Of a DNA stretch of 64,000 nt, positions 42,383 to 54,299 are shown one piece after another. Each line of letters opens with the position of its first letter. Positions within the stretch are counted from its first letter, which is position 1. The notes under the pieces were generated by a model that saw only the letters and a program-made list of their open reading frames with translations, did no database searches and was not told the DNA's origin. Made by a program: the position numbers and the translations under genes. The stretch comes from Macrotrachela quadricornifera (Eukaryota > Rotifera > Eurotatoria > Philodinida > Philodinidae): NCBI GenBank assembly GCA_022393335.1, contig JAJEKB010020302.1, positions 95,136 through 159,135 on the forward strand, given 5' to 3'.

Positions 42383-45067
42383 CTACGATGAGTTTTGATC
42401 ATTAGTTGAATACGCAAATGCATTTTCATCTATGAGAAGTGCTAGTTTGTCTTCTTTATGAATGATCATGTCTTCATCCGATTCTGCTTCCTTGGTTACG
42501 TATTTTTCAACTTTCCGCAAGTGTGCACGTGCCATTCGTTCGGGTTTTTTATAGTACTGTCGAGCTTTTCGTTTCTTACCCAACAGACGATAAGCGTCGC
42601 CGAGATGCTCACATACGCAAGATATTGTTGGATGATCGAGAGGCAGAGTAAGAACATAATTTGTCAGAGCATGTTGATGATATTCGATGGCTTTTCTATA
42701 CCGACCACTCTTATACAAGACTACGCCAATATTATCCCAAGTTGTGGATAAACTTGGATCGCGCGGCCGCAAATATATTTTACGCTTGTTCAAGACGTAT
42801 CGATGATAGAACAATGCTTTTCTTAGTAGACCAAATCCTTCATAGACCATTCCAATGTTACTCAATGTAGTGAGTAGTAAAGAAGCTCGAATTGGAAGGA
42901 ATTTTCTTTCCAGTAACAATGCTTTTAGAAAATAAACCATAGCTACCTTATACCGTTTGTTTTGCAAATAAAGAAAGCCGATATTATTCCAAGTAGTTGC
43001 CAATTGTTCTTGATGCTCGAGATTTTTCGTTGATAATCCTCGAAGAGCTTTTTTATAATAGATCAAAGCTTTTTTATTCTTGTTCATACCCTCATATACG
43101 GCAGCATATCCTAAATAACTTGGTACAAGGTCTGTATGTTCGTAATTACTTGAAGAAAGAATGCTTTTTAGTGCTTGCTGTAAATAGTTCAGTGCATCTT
43201 TATATTCAGCCATTTCTTGACATATATGAGAAAGACCCAGCAGAGTTTCGGCCATATTTTTATCAGAAGATAGAAGAATACGTTTTTGAATTTCTAACGA
43301 TCGTTCATAATAAGTACGAGCCTTAGCATATTTACCAATACTTTCATATATCGCGGCTATATCAGTATAGGTTGTTAATAAATCAGGATGGTTAGATGGT
43401 AAAAGCTTCAACTGACATGGTAGAGCTATCTGCTCACACCAATACAGCGCTGGTATCGCTAGACGTAAATCCATCCAAGCCATGCCGAGATTGACATATA
43501 GAAGAGCTACACACTCATTTTCCTCTAGTTTTCTACTTCGCACTGTATTAACAGTCACTTGATGAAAATGAAGAGCGCGATGATAATTATGACGTGCTGT
43601 TGCAATCAAGCCCAGTACTGTATAAGTAGCTGGCATAAAAAAATTAGAAGCTAGCTGTAATTGGAGAGCTAGTTGACCAGAGGATTCAGCCGAAACAAGA
43701 TCTCCTAGTTTATATTGATAACAGGCTAAATCTGAGTAAGCCTGCACTTTTACATTATTCGTGATCAAATCTTCTTTGAGCAGTAACTTACAAAAGTGTA
43801 TCGCCCGAGTATATTCTCCCATACGATCAAGAAAACTACTCATATCGAGTAGTGTTGATCGATCACCGACATTCTTTACCAAAAAATGTTCTCTAAGTGA
43901 TTCATCAACGCCACTTTGTTCGAGCAACGTCAGCTGTACTAGCCAGAGATCATCAGTCCAGGCTTCGACATTGCCAATACGAAACACACTGCCCATACTG
44001 ACAAGAACTTCACTTTCATCTTGATTGTAACTCACGGCACGAATATTAGCAAAAGGCATTTTTAATTGTTTATCGACGTTGTTTTCAAGTTCAATCTGAA
44101 ACAGAACACGCTCAAAATACGGACGAACAAAAGCATCTTCATTGAATGATAGAGCCACATCACTTTCGGTGGTTGTGGACAAAAATGTATTCACAGAATA
44201 AATACCACCTTTATTTTCTTTGAGTTTCTGTAATTCATCCACTGAGATTATTTGACCACGATAAACAACTTTAAACGATGATGAGTTCTTTTGTGATTGA
44301 TAAAGATGGAGTAGTTGCTGTTGCAAATCCATGAAAAAGTAGCGAAATTTAAAAATGTTATCAATGTTCCTAGTGCGAAAGGCTCGATTGATAAGACGGA
44401 ATAGAAAGCAGTCACGAGTATACCATCGAATGGCCTGGTCGGAAGTGTATGTGGTCTCAAACTCAGCTATTTTCTTCAATTCAGAGTCATTTTTGGAATA
44501 ACAACGTCGACATTCATCAATTAATTCTTTTCTACTTTGTGCACTTTGAGGTAGCCGACCTAGAACATCGATAAGTAACCGAAACCACATACAATTAGCT
44601 TGTTCTTTGTCAATATTTTGAAAAGAGGTTTCATGTACATCTTGCATAGTGAAGATATTTGCAGGGATAAAATGATGCACAAGTAGTTGAGCATCGTGCT
44701 GAATAGCTTCAACTAGCTGATCTGCTATATTGAAAACACCACGAATCTTTGAATATTTACTTGCCCATTCTCGATGTTTGATTACATCATCACAAAAAAT
44801 AAATACGCTGATGATCTGTGCCTGTTCATGTACTAATGGTAATGTGCTTTCACCGAGTGATCCACTAACAATGAGAAGTACTTTATCGGCCATGTCAAGT
44901 GTCGATAAATGAGCGAGACAAGTTTCGGCGGTGTTTACAACACGAAGACAAGTGAAAAACTGATCCAAATCGACTCGGCGATTTAGACAGTCAAGTTCAG
45001 TCACATTTTGAGTCTGTTGTTGATCTAACCAGACTATTTCAAATTCTTCGTCGACGTTTTTGCTCAT
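42383..45067 (-). CDS. ADP-ribosyltransferase-TPR protein, 894 aa
   Basis: Single long exon. Residues 1-130 form an N-terminal region (IVWLDQQ, DKVLLIVSGSLGE, ISVFIFCDD) with alternating hydrophobic strands, perhaps a Rossmann-like or partner-sensing domain; the 15743-17686 paralogue lacks it. Residues about 155-380 hold the ART domain: AIRWYTRDCFLFRLINRA, then YRG (Arg270), NTFLSTTT (about 293-300) and DESEVLVSMG with E351-x-E353, the R-S-E triad of arginine ADP-ribosyltransferases. From about 400 to 850 run ten or more TPRs, for example CQEMAEYKDALNYLQQALK and NNIGFLYLQNKRYKVAMVYF. This suggests a cytosolic protein that modifies or recruits TPR-bound partners. The acidic C-terminus is short. 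Frame and catalytic residues are intact. Confidence 0.88.
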   Translation of the reverse strand: MSKNVDEEFEIVWLDQQQTQNVTELDCLNRRVDLDQFFTCLRVVNTAETCLAHLSTLDMADKVLLIVSGSLGESTLPLVHEQAQIISVFIFCDDVIKHREWASKYSKIRGVFNIADQLVEAIQHDAQLLVHHFIPANIFTMQDVHETSFQNIDKEQANCMWFRLLIDVLGRLPQSAQSRKELIDECRRCYSKNDSELKKIAEFETTYTSDQAIRWYTRDCFLFRLINRAFRTRNIDNIFKFRYFFMDLQQQLLHLYQSQKNSSSFKVVYRGQIISVDELQKLKENKGGIYSVNTFLSTTTESDVALSFNEDAFVRPYFERVLFQIELENNVDKQLKMPFANIRAVSYNQDESEVLVSMGSVFRIGNVEAWTDDLWLVQLTLLEQSGVDESLREHFLVKNVGDRSTLLDMSSFLDRMGEYTRAIHFCKLLLKEDLITNNVKVQAYSDLACYQYKLGDLVSAESSGQLALQLQLASNFFMPATYTVLGLIATARHNYHRALHFHQVTVNTVRSRKLEENECVALLYVNLGMAWMDLRLAIPALYWCEQIALPCQLKLLPSNHPDLLTTYTDIAAIYESIGKYAKARTYYERSLEIQKRILLSSDKNMAETLLGLSHICQEMAEYKDALNYLQQALKSILSSSNYEHTDLVPSYLGYAAVYEGMNKNKKALIYYKKALRGLSTKNLEHQEQLATTWNNIGFLYLQNKRYKVAMVYFLKALLLERKFLPIRASLLLTTLSNIGMVYEGFGLLRKALFYHRYVLNKRKIYLRPRDPSLSTTWDNIGVVLYKSGRYRKAIEYHQHALTNYVLTLPLDHPTISCVCEHLGDAYRLLGKKRKARQYYKKPERMARAHLRKVEKYVTKEAESDEDMIIHKEDKLALLIDENAFAYSTNDQNSS

Positions 45068-45754
45068 TAAAATCTTTTACATTCTACTCTGAAGTATATG
45101 ACAGCACAAAGGTAAACGAAGTGATGATGTCTACAACGGAAAAAATTTTAAAAACACTGCTTCTGATTACGGCACGTACTCACATGCACAGAATATAACT
45201 AACCCTTTTATGACAATACATAAGGTAAGCATGAAAGAAAAAAAAATTAATTGGTCCACCTTTTTCAACCAAATATGTTTGTCTATATAGAAAAGAGGGC
45301 GCAATGATGTGTTATTTTTGAATTTATGGCAATCTGTATAGATTCAATTTCGAAATTCTAGTCTTCTGAATTAATTCTTTGATATTTCCAAATAAAGTCG
45401 TCGACAGTATATTGCATAACATTATAACAAGCATCATATATGAGACCAATATATCTATCTGGTATATTTACAAAACGTGCCAGCAAAAAATAGAGAGACG
45501 TCTAGGAAACAGCTTTATTGTTTTGAAGCTTTCCTACAATGCCATAATATGTAACGCTTAGTATGCTTCATTTTTTCTTTACTCTTCATCATTAAATATA
45601 TACCTTGTAAATAAAGCAAATGATCATAATATATTCATTACATTCATTCTTTCTCTTCTGCTGTATGTGTTTTAAGTTTTTTTTTTTTGTACAAAAAGAA
45701 ACTTGATTGCATTCTTATTTATTTTAGACGCATGCAAAGTAATTATAACAAAAT
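45068..45754. other. divergent intergenic region
   Basis: Lies between the minus-strand ART-TPR gene and the plus-strand coiled-coil gene, so it should hold both promoters. AT-rich, no sharp motif seen. Confidence 0.4.
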
Positions 45755-47607
45755 ATGAATGAGATGCAACGTCCATCATCAAACATGAAATTTTTTGAGC
45801 ATGAAAATGATGCTATCATTAATGTAATAGATATTTTTTCTATTTATTTGACTGATGATAAGATATTCTTTCTTTTCAGATCTTCGATGACGATACTGAT
45901 AGGAAAACACATGATGATGCAGTTGTTAATCTAGAAAATAAACCTGTTAACAAATTGTTGCGTGAGAATACGACTACTGTTCAGATACTTTCAATGAAAA
46001 CATTCCCAAAAATAGATTTTATTATTGAATCAAATACAAATGATAACGATTCGAAAGTAAATGATTTTAAAAAAAATTCGTATTACTAAATGTATCAAAT
46101 TTAAAAAATATTTTTGTATAAGAAAGTCATAAGAGAATTTCTCGAAGAAATTCAAATAATAATTAATAATGCATTAGAAATCATAGATAGTTATTCCAAT
46201 TATGTTCTTTCAGGTGGAACCAATACCAATATTGCCAGAACAACAAGATAAATCTACGTGATTATTTTACTTAATGTAGAAGCATACGTATATTTTGTTT
46301 ATTTTTATTCACAGATCTGTCGATTTAAATGATAAAATGGTTAAAAAAAAGGTCAATTGCAAAAATTTAAGTGAATACTTGCATGAACACGAACGTTTTC
46401 TCAAACTTGTACGTAGATAATTCGTTATTTATCAATATACATCATATTGTTTCCTTCTAATAATAATTCAGATTGAATATACAAAACGATTGAAAAGATA
46501 TGAACAAAACAAACTTGATATACAAAAAGCAAATTTAAAAAAATTACAAAATAGACTTAATAAAGAGTATGTATATCTGTATTAAACATACATTACTTTT
46601 ATTTTATATTTAAGAATCGAAGAAATTAATTTTAAACGTCAATATGAGAAAAAAAAGCAGACAGATGCTTTGCGCAATAGACGTACATATTTACGTAGAC
46701 GTATGGAAGTAAGAAATATTTTTCAAGAAAAATAAAACAGATCTTCTTTTTTATCTGTCATTTATCATTAATTTCTTGTAATGATAGGAATCACAATTAA
46801 AAGAAAGCAGAAAACCTATCGTTCAAACGACGTTATTTGTTTCTATCAAACCATTATCATTGAAATCTGAATTAATTGAAAAAAAGAAGACAGATAAATC
46901 ATTCGAATCACCTTCGTTAGCTACTATAAATCAATCAAAATCAACTTCATATATGTCTACTAGAGGTTCTACGCGAGAATCACAGTGTCGGTATGTATTC
47001 ATACAAAAAAAAATTTCGATATAAAGAGCTCCTACAAAATAAAATAAATTTAAAAAAAACATACCAATCCTTTTTACCACTAACATTTCCACGTCTAAAA
47101 GATTAATGATAAGTTCCTTTCTACATCTATTTCCGGTAAAGTTTTAACATAAGTTTTTAGGATCGAGGAATCGTATTGTGAAATCATTTTTTAAAAAAGT
47201 AATACTTTTGTTTCACACTTAACATGCCATAATTAGGCATTATAAAGACAAGTAACATTCGACTGAATAGAATTCAATGAGAAGCGATAGATAATGAGTA
47301 GACCGTATTCAGTTGAGGATTGAGTTAGTCTCAGCGACGAGTGTTACTTTTTGATTTTTCTATTCAATTCTAGAACAAATGTAGCATGTCAGACGTTAAC
47401 AAGTTATTCTGATGTATTGTTTGTGGATCGCCAACTTAAAGATATGAAAAAACATTTTAAAGGACCTCCCAAGTAAGTTGATGAATGATATCAATTTTTA
47501 TAAACTTGAAATGTAAGAGTCATTTTTGTAGAAATATTGGGAAAAATTTGGAAGAACTCATCATACAATTTGTTGAACATTCAAAATTATCATGGAAAAA
47601 TGATTAA
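45755..47607 (+). CDS. nine-exon coiled-coil protein, 316 aa
   Basis: Exons: 45755-45823, 45880-46056, 46214-46257, 46315-46408, 46472-46566, 46615-46708, 46788-46990, 47374-47472, 47532-47607. All introns begin GT and end AG; they are 48-79 bp except intron 2 (157 bp) and intron 7 (383 bp). Phases agree at every junction and the sum is 951 bases with a final TAA. No exon is long enough to be noticed as an ORF. The product starts acidic. It then has a Lys/Glu/Gln-rich coiled coil (about residues 115-215; EYLHEHERFLKLIEYTKRLK, then NRLNKEIEEINFKRQYEKK), a Ser/Thr/Lys-rich linker and a short C-terminal helix (EELIIQFVEHSKLSW). There are no membrane segments. I do not recognise the family. Consistent splicing strongly supports a real gene. 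Confidence 0.8.
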
Positions 47608-48453
47608 AAAAACACTAAACAATTGTAACGGAAAATATACAAAACTTTATATAGATTAACATTTTACGTTGAAAATATAAATAAAAAAACGTGCTTACAG
47701 ACTGATAAAATGAGAAAAACTATTCTTTTCCCTCTTAAACTTGGTGTACATATAAGATTTCATCTTTTTATTTAAATTTATTTGAAAAATAAGATTCATT
47801 CTAGATTTGAATACAACAGAGATTATATTAAAACCTAGAGGCGTATATATTGAATCTTATTGATAGTGGAGAAAATCTCTTATGATAATATTATAAAGTA
47901 AGTGTAGATAATAAAAGAAATTTTATATGCCTGAGGGTGAGGGTGTAAAAAGCCGGAACGTGCTCATGAACACGGATGAAATGCACATAATTAAAGAACA
48001 TTGATTGCTTCCTCCAGGACAGTAAAGAAAACGATGTTATTAGAGTTGTATCACCATCATTGTTTTTCTTATGTACTCATTACTAATGTTAAGAATAGAT
48101 AGAGTTTGAAACAACCTACGTCACCTTGTTCAAGAAAACAATTGTAAGAAGATACTACGAAATGACAGAACCATCAATCTGTTTATATAACTTCCTGAGT
48201 TTGGATTGTGACTTAGGTAGCATTAGACATAGCGCTGATAATCATATTGAAAATGACGATTAAGTGCAAAACAAAAATCTATATTAAAGGCCTTTTTTTA
48301 TTCTATTCGATTTATTTTCAATAATGACTCGACTATGTAAAAGACTAAGAGATATTGTTAGTCATTGCATTACATTGCATCATCTTATAAATTACAATGA
48401 TGAATGTTTAAAATCCAATAGGAAAAGAACGAACATGATAAAAAAAAAAAGAA
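47608..48453. other. intergenic with a telomere-like tract
   Basis: Contains CTGAGGGTGAGGGTG at 47931-47945. No gene recognised. Confidence 0.45.
48441..48450 (-). terminator. pol III terminator of tRNA-iMet
   Basis: A run of ten A on the plus strand gives ten T a few bases after the tRNA 3' end on the minus strand, a strong RNA polymerase III stop. Confidence 0.8.
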
Positions 48454-48525
48454 TAGCAGCGGGAAGTTTCGATCTTCCGACATCTGAGTTATGAGCCCAG
48501 CACGCTTCCACTGCGCCACGCTGCT
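48454..48525 (-). tRNA. initiator tRNA-Met (CAT)
   Basis: A 72 nt cloverleaf with a 7 bp acceptor stem (AGCAGCG/CGCTGCT) and a D arm with GGCGCAGTGGAAGCG. The anticodon stem-loop is CTGGGCTCATAACTCAG, with anticodon CAT. The T arm is GGAAGATCGAAACTTCC. The T-loop ATCGAAA in place of TTCGA, the A at position 1 and the AGCAG start are hallmarks of eukaryotic initiator rather than elongator tRNA-Met. The usual three G-C pairs at the base of the anticodon stem are present, one as G-T. There is no intron. The minus-strand ORF 48489-48716 overlapping it is spurious. Confidence 0.92.
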
Positions 48526-49650
48526 ATGCATATGATATCAGTACAAGTAGTGGAATAACTGTAATCGAATGAAGAATTTCGATAAAATCTATGTATTTCA
48601 TATATATATATATTTATAAATAATGAAAAAATCTTAAAAAGAATTCTATTAGACTGTAAGATATCTTCTAGACAAAAGTTTTTTTTTAGTTTCAAGATTT
48701 TGAAAGATTCTTTCAAGCTTTCGCAAGAAGTAAGCAGAATTCAGACTTAAAGATTCATTATCTAAATCATATCTCGAAACCTGAATTTTATTAGAGTGAC
48801 AAACCATTTTCATGCATTTCTCTAAAGATGATTATTTGTGAAGAATTTCATTTTATACATTGTTACAGAAAAAAAAAACATCCGAAGTTATTCCGGTTTA
48901 ATTGCAGGAAACTACAGATCCCTAGCTGTTGCCGTTTTTATGTTATTGAACTAACCATTCATCTTTCTATTGTTATAATGTGAAAATTTCTATGTGATTC
49001 AATCCGATTGTCATTTTTCTCACAAATCGATAAGATGAATCTAAAATAAAATAAAAGAAATATTTTATACAATAATTATACTTATTATTTTGTAGTATTA
49101 GATAGAAAATGAACAAACAATCTGAAAGGATACTTGTGATGAATTCGATGAAAATTATTCTGTTTTTTATCTATTCTTTTATTGCTGTAGATCTTTTAAA
49201 TCGAAGACATCATGCTTGAGAAAGAAATCGAATCTTCAGTAAATTTCTAATCTTTTTTTAAAATAATCAATGTATTGTAATGTAAATAAAAAGACCCAAA
49301 CAGAAGAGATTAGAAAAAAATCAAATTCTTTATCTTATCGTTTTTTTCATAGAATTATTCGTAATATACATTTTTGTAATATAATACATTGATACGTTGG
49401 TGTGAATGACGCATATAAAAAATGTATAGATACCATAAGGTAGGTAGGCGAAAAGCAAACGTGTCATGTTACTTCTATTTTTACTAATTCACACGCTGAT
49501 TTTTTTTGTTTTTTTCCCATGACTCACATTCACATTTTCGTCATAGTCAATTGCTTACATCGAAATATTACTTTTTTAATAGGATATACATTACATTGGT
49601 AAAACATTATTTTAGCTAAAAACGTGTGCTGATATATATTTGTATTTATA
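48526..49650. other. intergenic, contains a foldback-family fragment
   Basis: At about 48900-48965 a 65 bp fragment (GAAACTACAGATCCCTAGCT, then TTATTGAACTAACCATTCATC) matches the right terminus of the element at 54300-54907. The rest is AT-rich; the last part is the F-box gene 5' region. Confidence 0.45.
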
Positions 49651-51504
49651 ATGGTGAAACAAAGTCGTCTTGAAGATTTACCCGACGAGATACTGATTGA
49701 AATATGCCTCTTTTTAAGTCCATTCGACATACTCTATTCGTTTGGTCGTCTCAATAGACGTCTTCAACGCACAATCACCGAATTTGGCTCTCAATTTGAT
49801 CTTACTTTTTTTCCTCTTGATTCATTTCAGTATTTCTGTTCGGTATCTTTTCTGAATTTTATTTCTGAACGTCTTACTAAATTAATACTTAGCAATGAAT
49901 GGGTATTTGGTCAAATTGAACTTTTTGAAAAAGCTATTGAACATATATGTTTCAAAGAAAAGTTTCCTATGTTAAAATCGATGTCACTTCGTGATTTTAC
50001 AAACAATAATGTAACTATTTTACCTAAACTACTTTTTCTTGAAGAATTAAGTATTAAATTAAGTTCTCGTGAGAATATTAATAGTACAACTGAATGTCTT
50101 ATTAATTCCTATGTATTTAATGAACAAAATAATTTTCGCAAAGTAAAATTGAACAATAATCAAGGTGTTCAACTTAAACCTCAAACTCAATCAAATACAC
50201 TTTTGAAAGAACTATCCATTCAAATAGCTACTTTAGAAGATTTAACAGTACTTTTCACTCTTATACCTTGTGTTATTCAATTGGAAGTAACTATTATGCG
50301 TGCTGCACCATCAACATTCATTTTTCAAGATCAATTTTCGATTGGTATGACACCGAAATCTTTAAAAGAACTTTATTTGTATACAATGGATAATAAAATA
50401 ATGCCATTTGAAACACTTTATTTGATGATATTATCTATTCCTTCACTGGAATATATTACTTTCGATATAAAGACCAATGATCCATACTATGCTGAACCTA
50501 TTCTCTGGACAAATCTTATTACTTCAATACCATGTCTGACAACATTGAATCTGAGTCTCAAAATACGACTAACAGAAGCTCTATTTAATCGTTTTGGTGC
50601 TGAAACAAATCTTGATCTTAAACAAAAAGTTTTCGATACATTTAACGAAAACATCAATCTTTTTTCCTTTATTACTTATATAAATACACAAACATTATTC
50701 ATTGATAGTATTCCTTATCGATTTAGTCGTTATCAAAGTTGTGATACATCTCCAGAAGCTATGCATGCTCTCTGTAATGATTCAATAGCCATCCAACAAT
50801 CTCCTCGTCGGGTTGCTGGTCTTTCACTGAATGGTGAACATGTTCCAATAACCATGAAAGATTATTTGAACATTATACATCGTTTTCCACATATTAATTG
50901 GATTTATCTCAAATCAATTAATGTCAACGATGAAAAGAAAGAGGAAGATGAATTACTACCAATCAATTTAAAACTAAAATATTTCAAACAATTGTGTTAT
51001 TATCGTTCAAATTTATGTAAAGTAAATAGAGCATTTTTTAATCAACTCTTTTATGGACACGAACAGCTCGATACACTTAAAATGTTTTATGGTGATTTGA
51101 AATATCTATTACGAACAGCATTACCACCAATCATGGGTAATCATATTAAACATTTAGGTTTATATTGTAATGGCGCCGATGGTGTTATTCGTCTTATTGA
51201 TTTAGATTATTTTATTTTGGCATTTCCTTTACTTGAACATCTGATCATTAAATTAACATCACATAATCTCATCAAAAAAAATCAGACAGAAATAATTGAA
51301 ACATTAATTAGATCTTTTAAACAACTTCGTTCATTTTTAATTGTATGTGAAAAAGGTACTCTCCAACTAGCTCGTACTCTTATGGAAGATGAACAGTTGA
51401 AACTTCACTGGCTCGCTCGTATCAATGTCATCGGTGCACATTTGACTCTTTCTCCTAAGAGTTTAGCTCTTTGGAAGAGTGATAATCATATTACTTATTG
51501 TTGA
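49651..51504 (+). CDS. F-box protein, 617 aa
   Basis: Single exon. Residues about 5-45 form an F-box (LEDLPDEILIEICLFLSPFD, then LNRRLQRTI), the SKP1-binding motif of SCF ubiquitin ligases. The remainder has irregular leucine-rich segments (LFLEELSIKLS, LKELYLYTMD, PCLTTLNLSL, LLEHLIIKL) spaced like degenerate LRRs, plausible as the substrate-binding part. A large set of such F-box proteins is common in bdelloids and other invertebrates. The start is well placed (ATAATGG), and the stop is followed by AATAAA within 20 bases. No membrane segment. The target is unknown. Confidence 0.85.
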   Translation: MVKQSRLEDLPDEILIEICLFLSPFDILYSFGRLNRRLQRTITEFGSQFDLTFFPLDSFQYFCSVSFLNFISERLTKLILSNEWVFGQIELFEKAIEHICFKEKFPMLKSMSLRDFTNNNVTILPKLLFLEELSIKLSSRENINSTTECLINSYVFNEQNNFRKVKLNNNQGVQLKPQTQSNTLLKELSIQIATLEDLTVLFTLIPCVIQLEVTIMRAAPSTFIFQDQFSIGMTPKSLKELYLYTMDNKIMPFETLYLMILSIPSLEYITFDIKTNDPYYAEPILWTNLITSIPCLTTLNLSLKIRLTEALFNRFGAETNLDLKQKVFDTFNENINLFSFITYINTQTLFIDSIPYRFSRYQSCDTSPEAMHALCNDSIAIQQSPRRVAGLSLNGEHVPITMKDYLNIIHRFPHINWIYLKSINVNDEKKEEDELLPINLKLKYFKQLCYYRSNLCKVNRAFFNQLFYGHEQLDTLKMFYGDLKYLLRTALPPIMGNHIKHLGLYCNGADGVIRLIDLDYFILAFPLLEHLIIKLTSHNLIKKNQTEIIETLIRSFKQLRSFLIVCEKGTLQLARTLMEDEQLKLHWLARINVIGAHLTLSPKSLALWKSDNHITYC

Positions 51505-52305
51505 TGATTAATAAATATTTTTGAAACATTCTAAGAATTCGCCAGCTTTTCCGAATATAGTAAATGTTTGGTTTTCATTGATTGTTTTAGTCAGTAGATT
51601 GAATGGCTCCGAATTGCACAGAAAAATATAATTTGAAGAGAAAACGTGCAAAGTAATTATCAAAAAAAAGATAATTAAAATCCTGATTTCTTTTTCAAGA
51701 TGTACAATCTAGAAAGCTCTAGGAAAAATTAGTGATGTAAAAGTCGAAAACTCAATCTGATTCAAAAAAAGAAGAATTTCGAATATTCAACAAGTAATGC
51801 TCGTGGCTAATTGAATTCCATTATGAAAGCTATCACTGAACCAACATACATACATTATTGTTATAGATAATTACTTTGTAAAAGCTGAACCAATAAATGA
51901 AATATTTTTTGAAAGATATGATCTATATTAGTTAATATTTTTGTAAGCAACAGAAACCTAATTAGAGTTTTGGATATGGCGCATTTTCACTGGAAATTTA
52001 CTTAATAATTAGTATGTTATATCACACTTTGAAACACAAACATGTAGTTATATACACTTCTAAAACTTCAAGAACGTTGATTGTTTTTTCTTGAGCTTAT
52101 CGAATACTTCATCCTCACATTATGACAAAGATCGAAAACAAAGCATTTTGATCTGAAGTTTTCAAGGAATATAATATAAATGAAAGATTATTTCAAGTTT
52201 ACAAAAAAATATGAAAACATACATAGTTGAGAGCGATTTCTATAGATCCTATACTATTACAATGATAAAATCTCTTTAGAATATCTATATGGTGAGTTTG
52301 TTTTT
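51505..52305. other. convergent intergenic region
   Basis: Lies between the ends of the F-box gene and the minus-strand methyltransferase-like gene. AT-rich, nothing further seen. Confidence 0.4.
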
Positions 52306-53178
52306 CTAAGAATAATTAAAAAATCGTGGATTTAATTTCAAAAAGCCATACTCAAAAAAATAAGGTCCTGCTATTATATTATTTTCTTTGTTGAAAATCA
52401 CATAATGATTAGCACGAAAGAGTTCAAAAAGGGCATGAACTAAAGTAACATTTCTTGGATGAATTTCTGTCAAAATCTGTCGAGGCCATGTGCTCTTCAA
52501 TGAATTAAACATTAAAGGAAAAAATGCATATTCAGCACCTTCAATATCAATTTTAAGTATATCAATAGATCGATGAGTATGATTTAATTCTTTAATAACA
52601 GTCGACCAAGATTTTGAATTATTTGGATGAATTCCATTGCCGAAAATGATTTGATGAAAAGTACATGAATTTACTGGACATGAATATTGTTTCTGATCGA
52701 ATGTATGAATTTCACAATGAGGCATAGCTTTTTTCATATCAACTTCGAACGAAAAATCTCCACTCGATCCAGCACTGTAAATTAAACAATTATGGTATGA
52801 TTTTAATCGATAAACATCACAAACCCATTTACCACCATCACCCATTGCTCCGACACGTCGAGTATGTGTACAATGAAAATTTGGCTCCCAATTTGCTGCA
52901 AAATAGTAATTATGTGGACGTTTCATCATATTTTCTTTATCTTGAGTAGAATAGATATATTTACGTTCATTCCAAGTAAAATTCGATTCACAAAAAAATC
53001 CATCACTTTCAATAAGGGATTGTTGACAGTCATCTTTAGTAGTTAAATAAATTTGTTTAGTAGTTGAAGGAATTGATGATGAATATGATTGATAATACCA
53101 TAGAAATATAAACAATAAGAAAATGCAAACTATGAATAATTGGAGTAATGTTGGAAGTGAAGGAATCGGTTTTCCCAT
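52306..53178 (-). CDS. membrane-anchored methyltransferase-like protein, 290 aa
   Basis: Type II topology: a short N-terminus, a hydrophobic anchor (residues about 9-29), then a luminal domain. Residues 113-121 read GDGGKWVCD and 133-145 read IYSAGSSGDFSFE, the nucleotide-binding start of Methyltransf_22 (METTL24-like) proteins. HTFDQ (158-162) and DILKIDIEGAEY (206-217) follow; the latter is the D-x-EG-x-E block shared with FkbM-type methyltransferases. Several N-glycosylation sites and paired cysteines suit a Golgi or secreted location. Length is close to the family norm. Substrate unknown, possibly a glycan. One uninterrupted exon, apparently intact. Confidence 0.78.
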   Translation of the reverse strand: MGKPIPSLPTLLQLFIVCIFLLFIFLWYYQSYSSSIPSTTKQIYLTTKDDCQQSLIESDGFFCESNFTWNERKYIYSTQDKENMMKRPHNYYFAANWEPNFHCTHTRRVGAMGDGGKWVCDVYRLKSYHNCLIYSAGSSGDFSFEVDMKKAMPHCEIHTFDQKQYSCPVNSCTFHQIIFGNGIHPNNSKSWSTVIKELNHTHRSIDILKIDIEGAEYAFFPLMFNSLKSTWPRQILTEIHPRNVTLVHALFELFRANHYVIFNKENNIIAGPYFFEYGFLKLNPRFFNYS

Positions 53179-54299
53179 TGGTCAATTTGATCAAGAGTTA
53201 TTGATATTTTCGAAGGCTTCAATTTGCTTACTGATAGTAAACAGAAAGTACTCTACAAATATCCAATTTTCATCGGGATCTTTAAATTGAAAAAATCCAG
53301 TGAAAATTGAATGAAAACCATGCAATTGAAATAGACTAATAGTTCGTTTTTTTTGTACACGAAATAAAAATAAAACATTCAATGTCCTTATTCCATCAAC
53401 ATGTTATTGTTTACTCTTCTGTTGTTAACTAAATTCTTTTTTCTTTATTGACAACAATCGAAGGATTGAGATTACAACTTCACGACTGACAAAATATGCT
53501 ATGAAAGTGAACCAATCGAATTCTCGTCAGTAAAAAAAAGTTTTGCAAGATTTGAGTCGCTAGTTGTCTCACTGAATCATTACAAATATTCCGATTATGA
53601 ATAATTCTGACATCAACTGTCATGTATGTAATATTCGAAAGTTGAATTCAACTATTCAACTACGCAATTGTTCATCTACAAAGGGCGCAAGGAGTAGAGA
53701 TGTCATCAGGAATTTTCATTTGAGGGAGGCTCACCCTCTGAGCTCTCAAAGTAATGAAAGCTACACTGAATTTCTCTGCATATTATAGCAGAATAGTTCT
53801 CAAACGGTATTACTTACAAAAACAGTGGATTTTCGGGCATCTGAGATTTTAAGGAATTTTCAAGTTTTGAAAATTAACAAAGCGAAAATCTAGAAAATGA
53901 TATTTTTCAGTTGTATGATATAATGATTGTACCATAATAGCAAATAATTAGTTGAATTTTTATTAGAAGAAAGAAGTACGAGCGCTAGCTTAATGTTTAT
54001 CGGGATTTTGTTTTAGGTTTTTTATTATTCAACTGTAAGAAAACGGATGATTTTGAACTAGATTGTATACTAAATCACTAGAAAATTCAACACAAACTTT
54101 ATATTTGAAACAACTCTATTTGATGACGGAGTGGCCGGGAGGAACAAATAGGTAGGAACACCTTCCTACATTTGATAAAGATATGACCAAAATCTTCTGA
54201 CTTTAGGTTTTTTACCTCCAATGTTTGGATGTGTTCTTCGGTACAGAGGCAGGTTTGGAATACGGAAGCTAATGCCTCCGCCCAAATTGAAGTGGAATA
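53179..54299. other. gene-poor stretch
   Basis: No gene recognised. Minor ORFs at 53191-53382, 53597-53788 and 54099-54311 have no known motifs. Confidence 0.4.

Noticed and set aside
48489..48716. 75-codon minus-strand ORF
   Set aside because: It overlaps the initiator tRNA and is AT-rich outside it.
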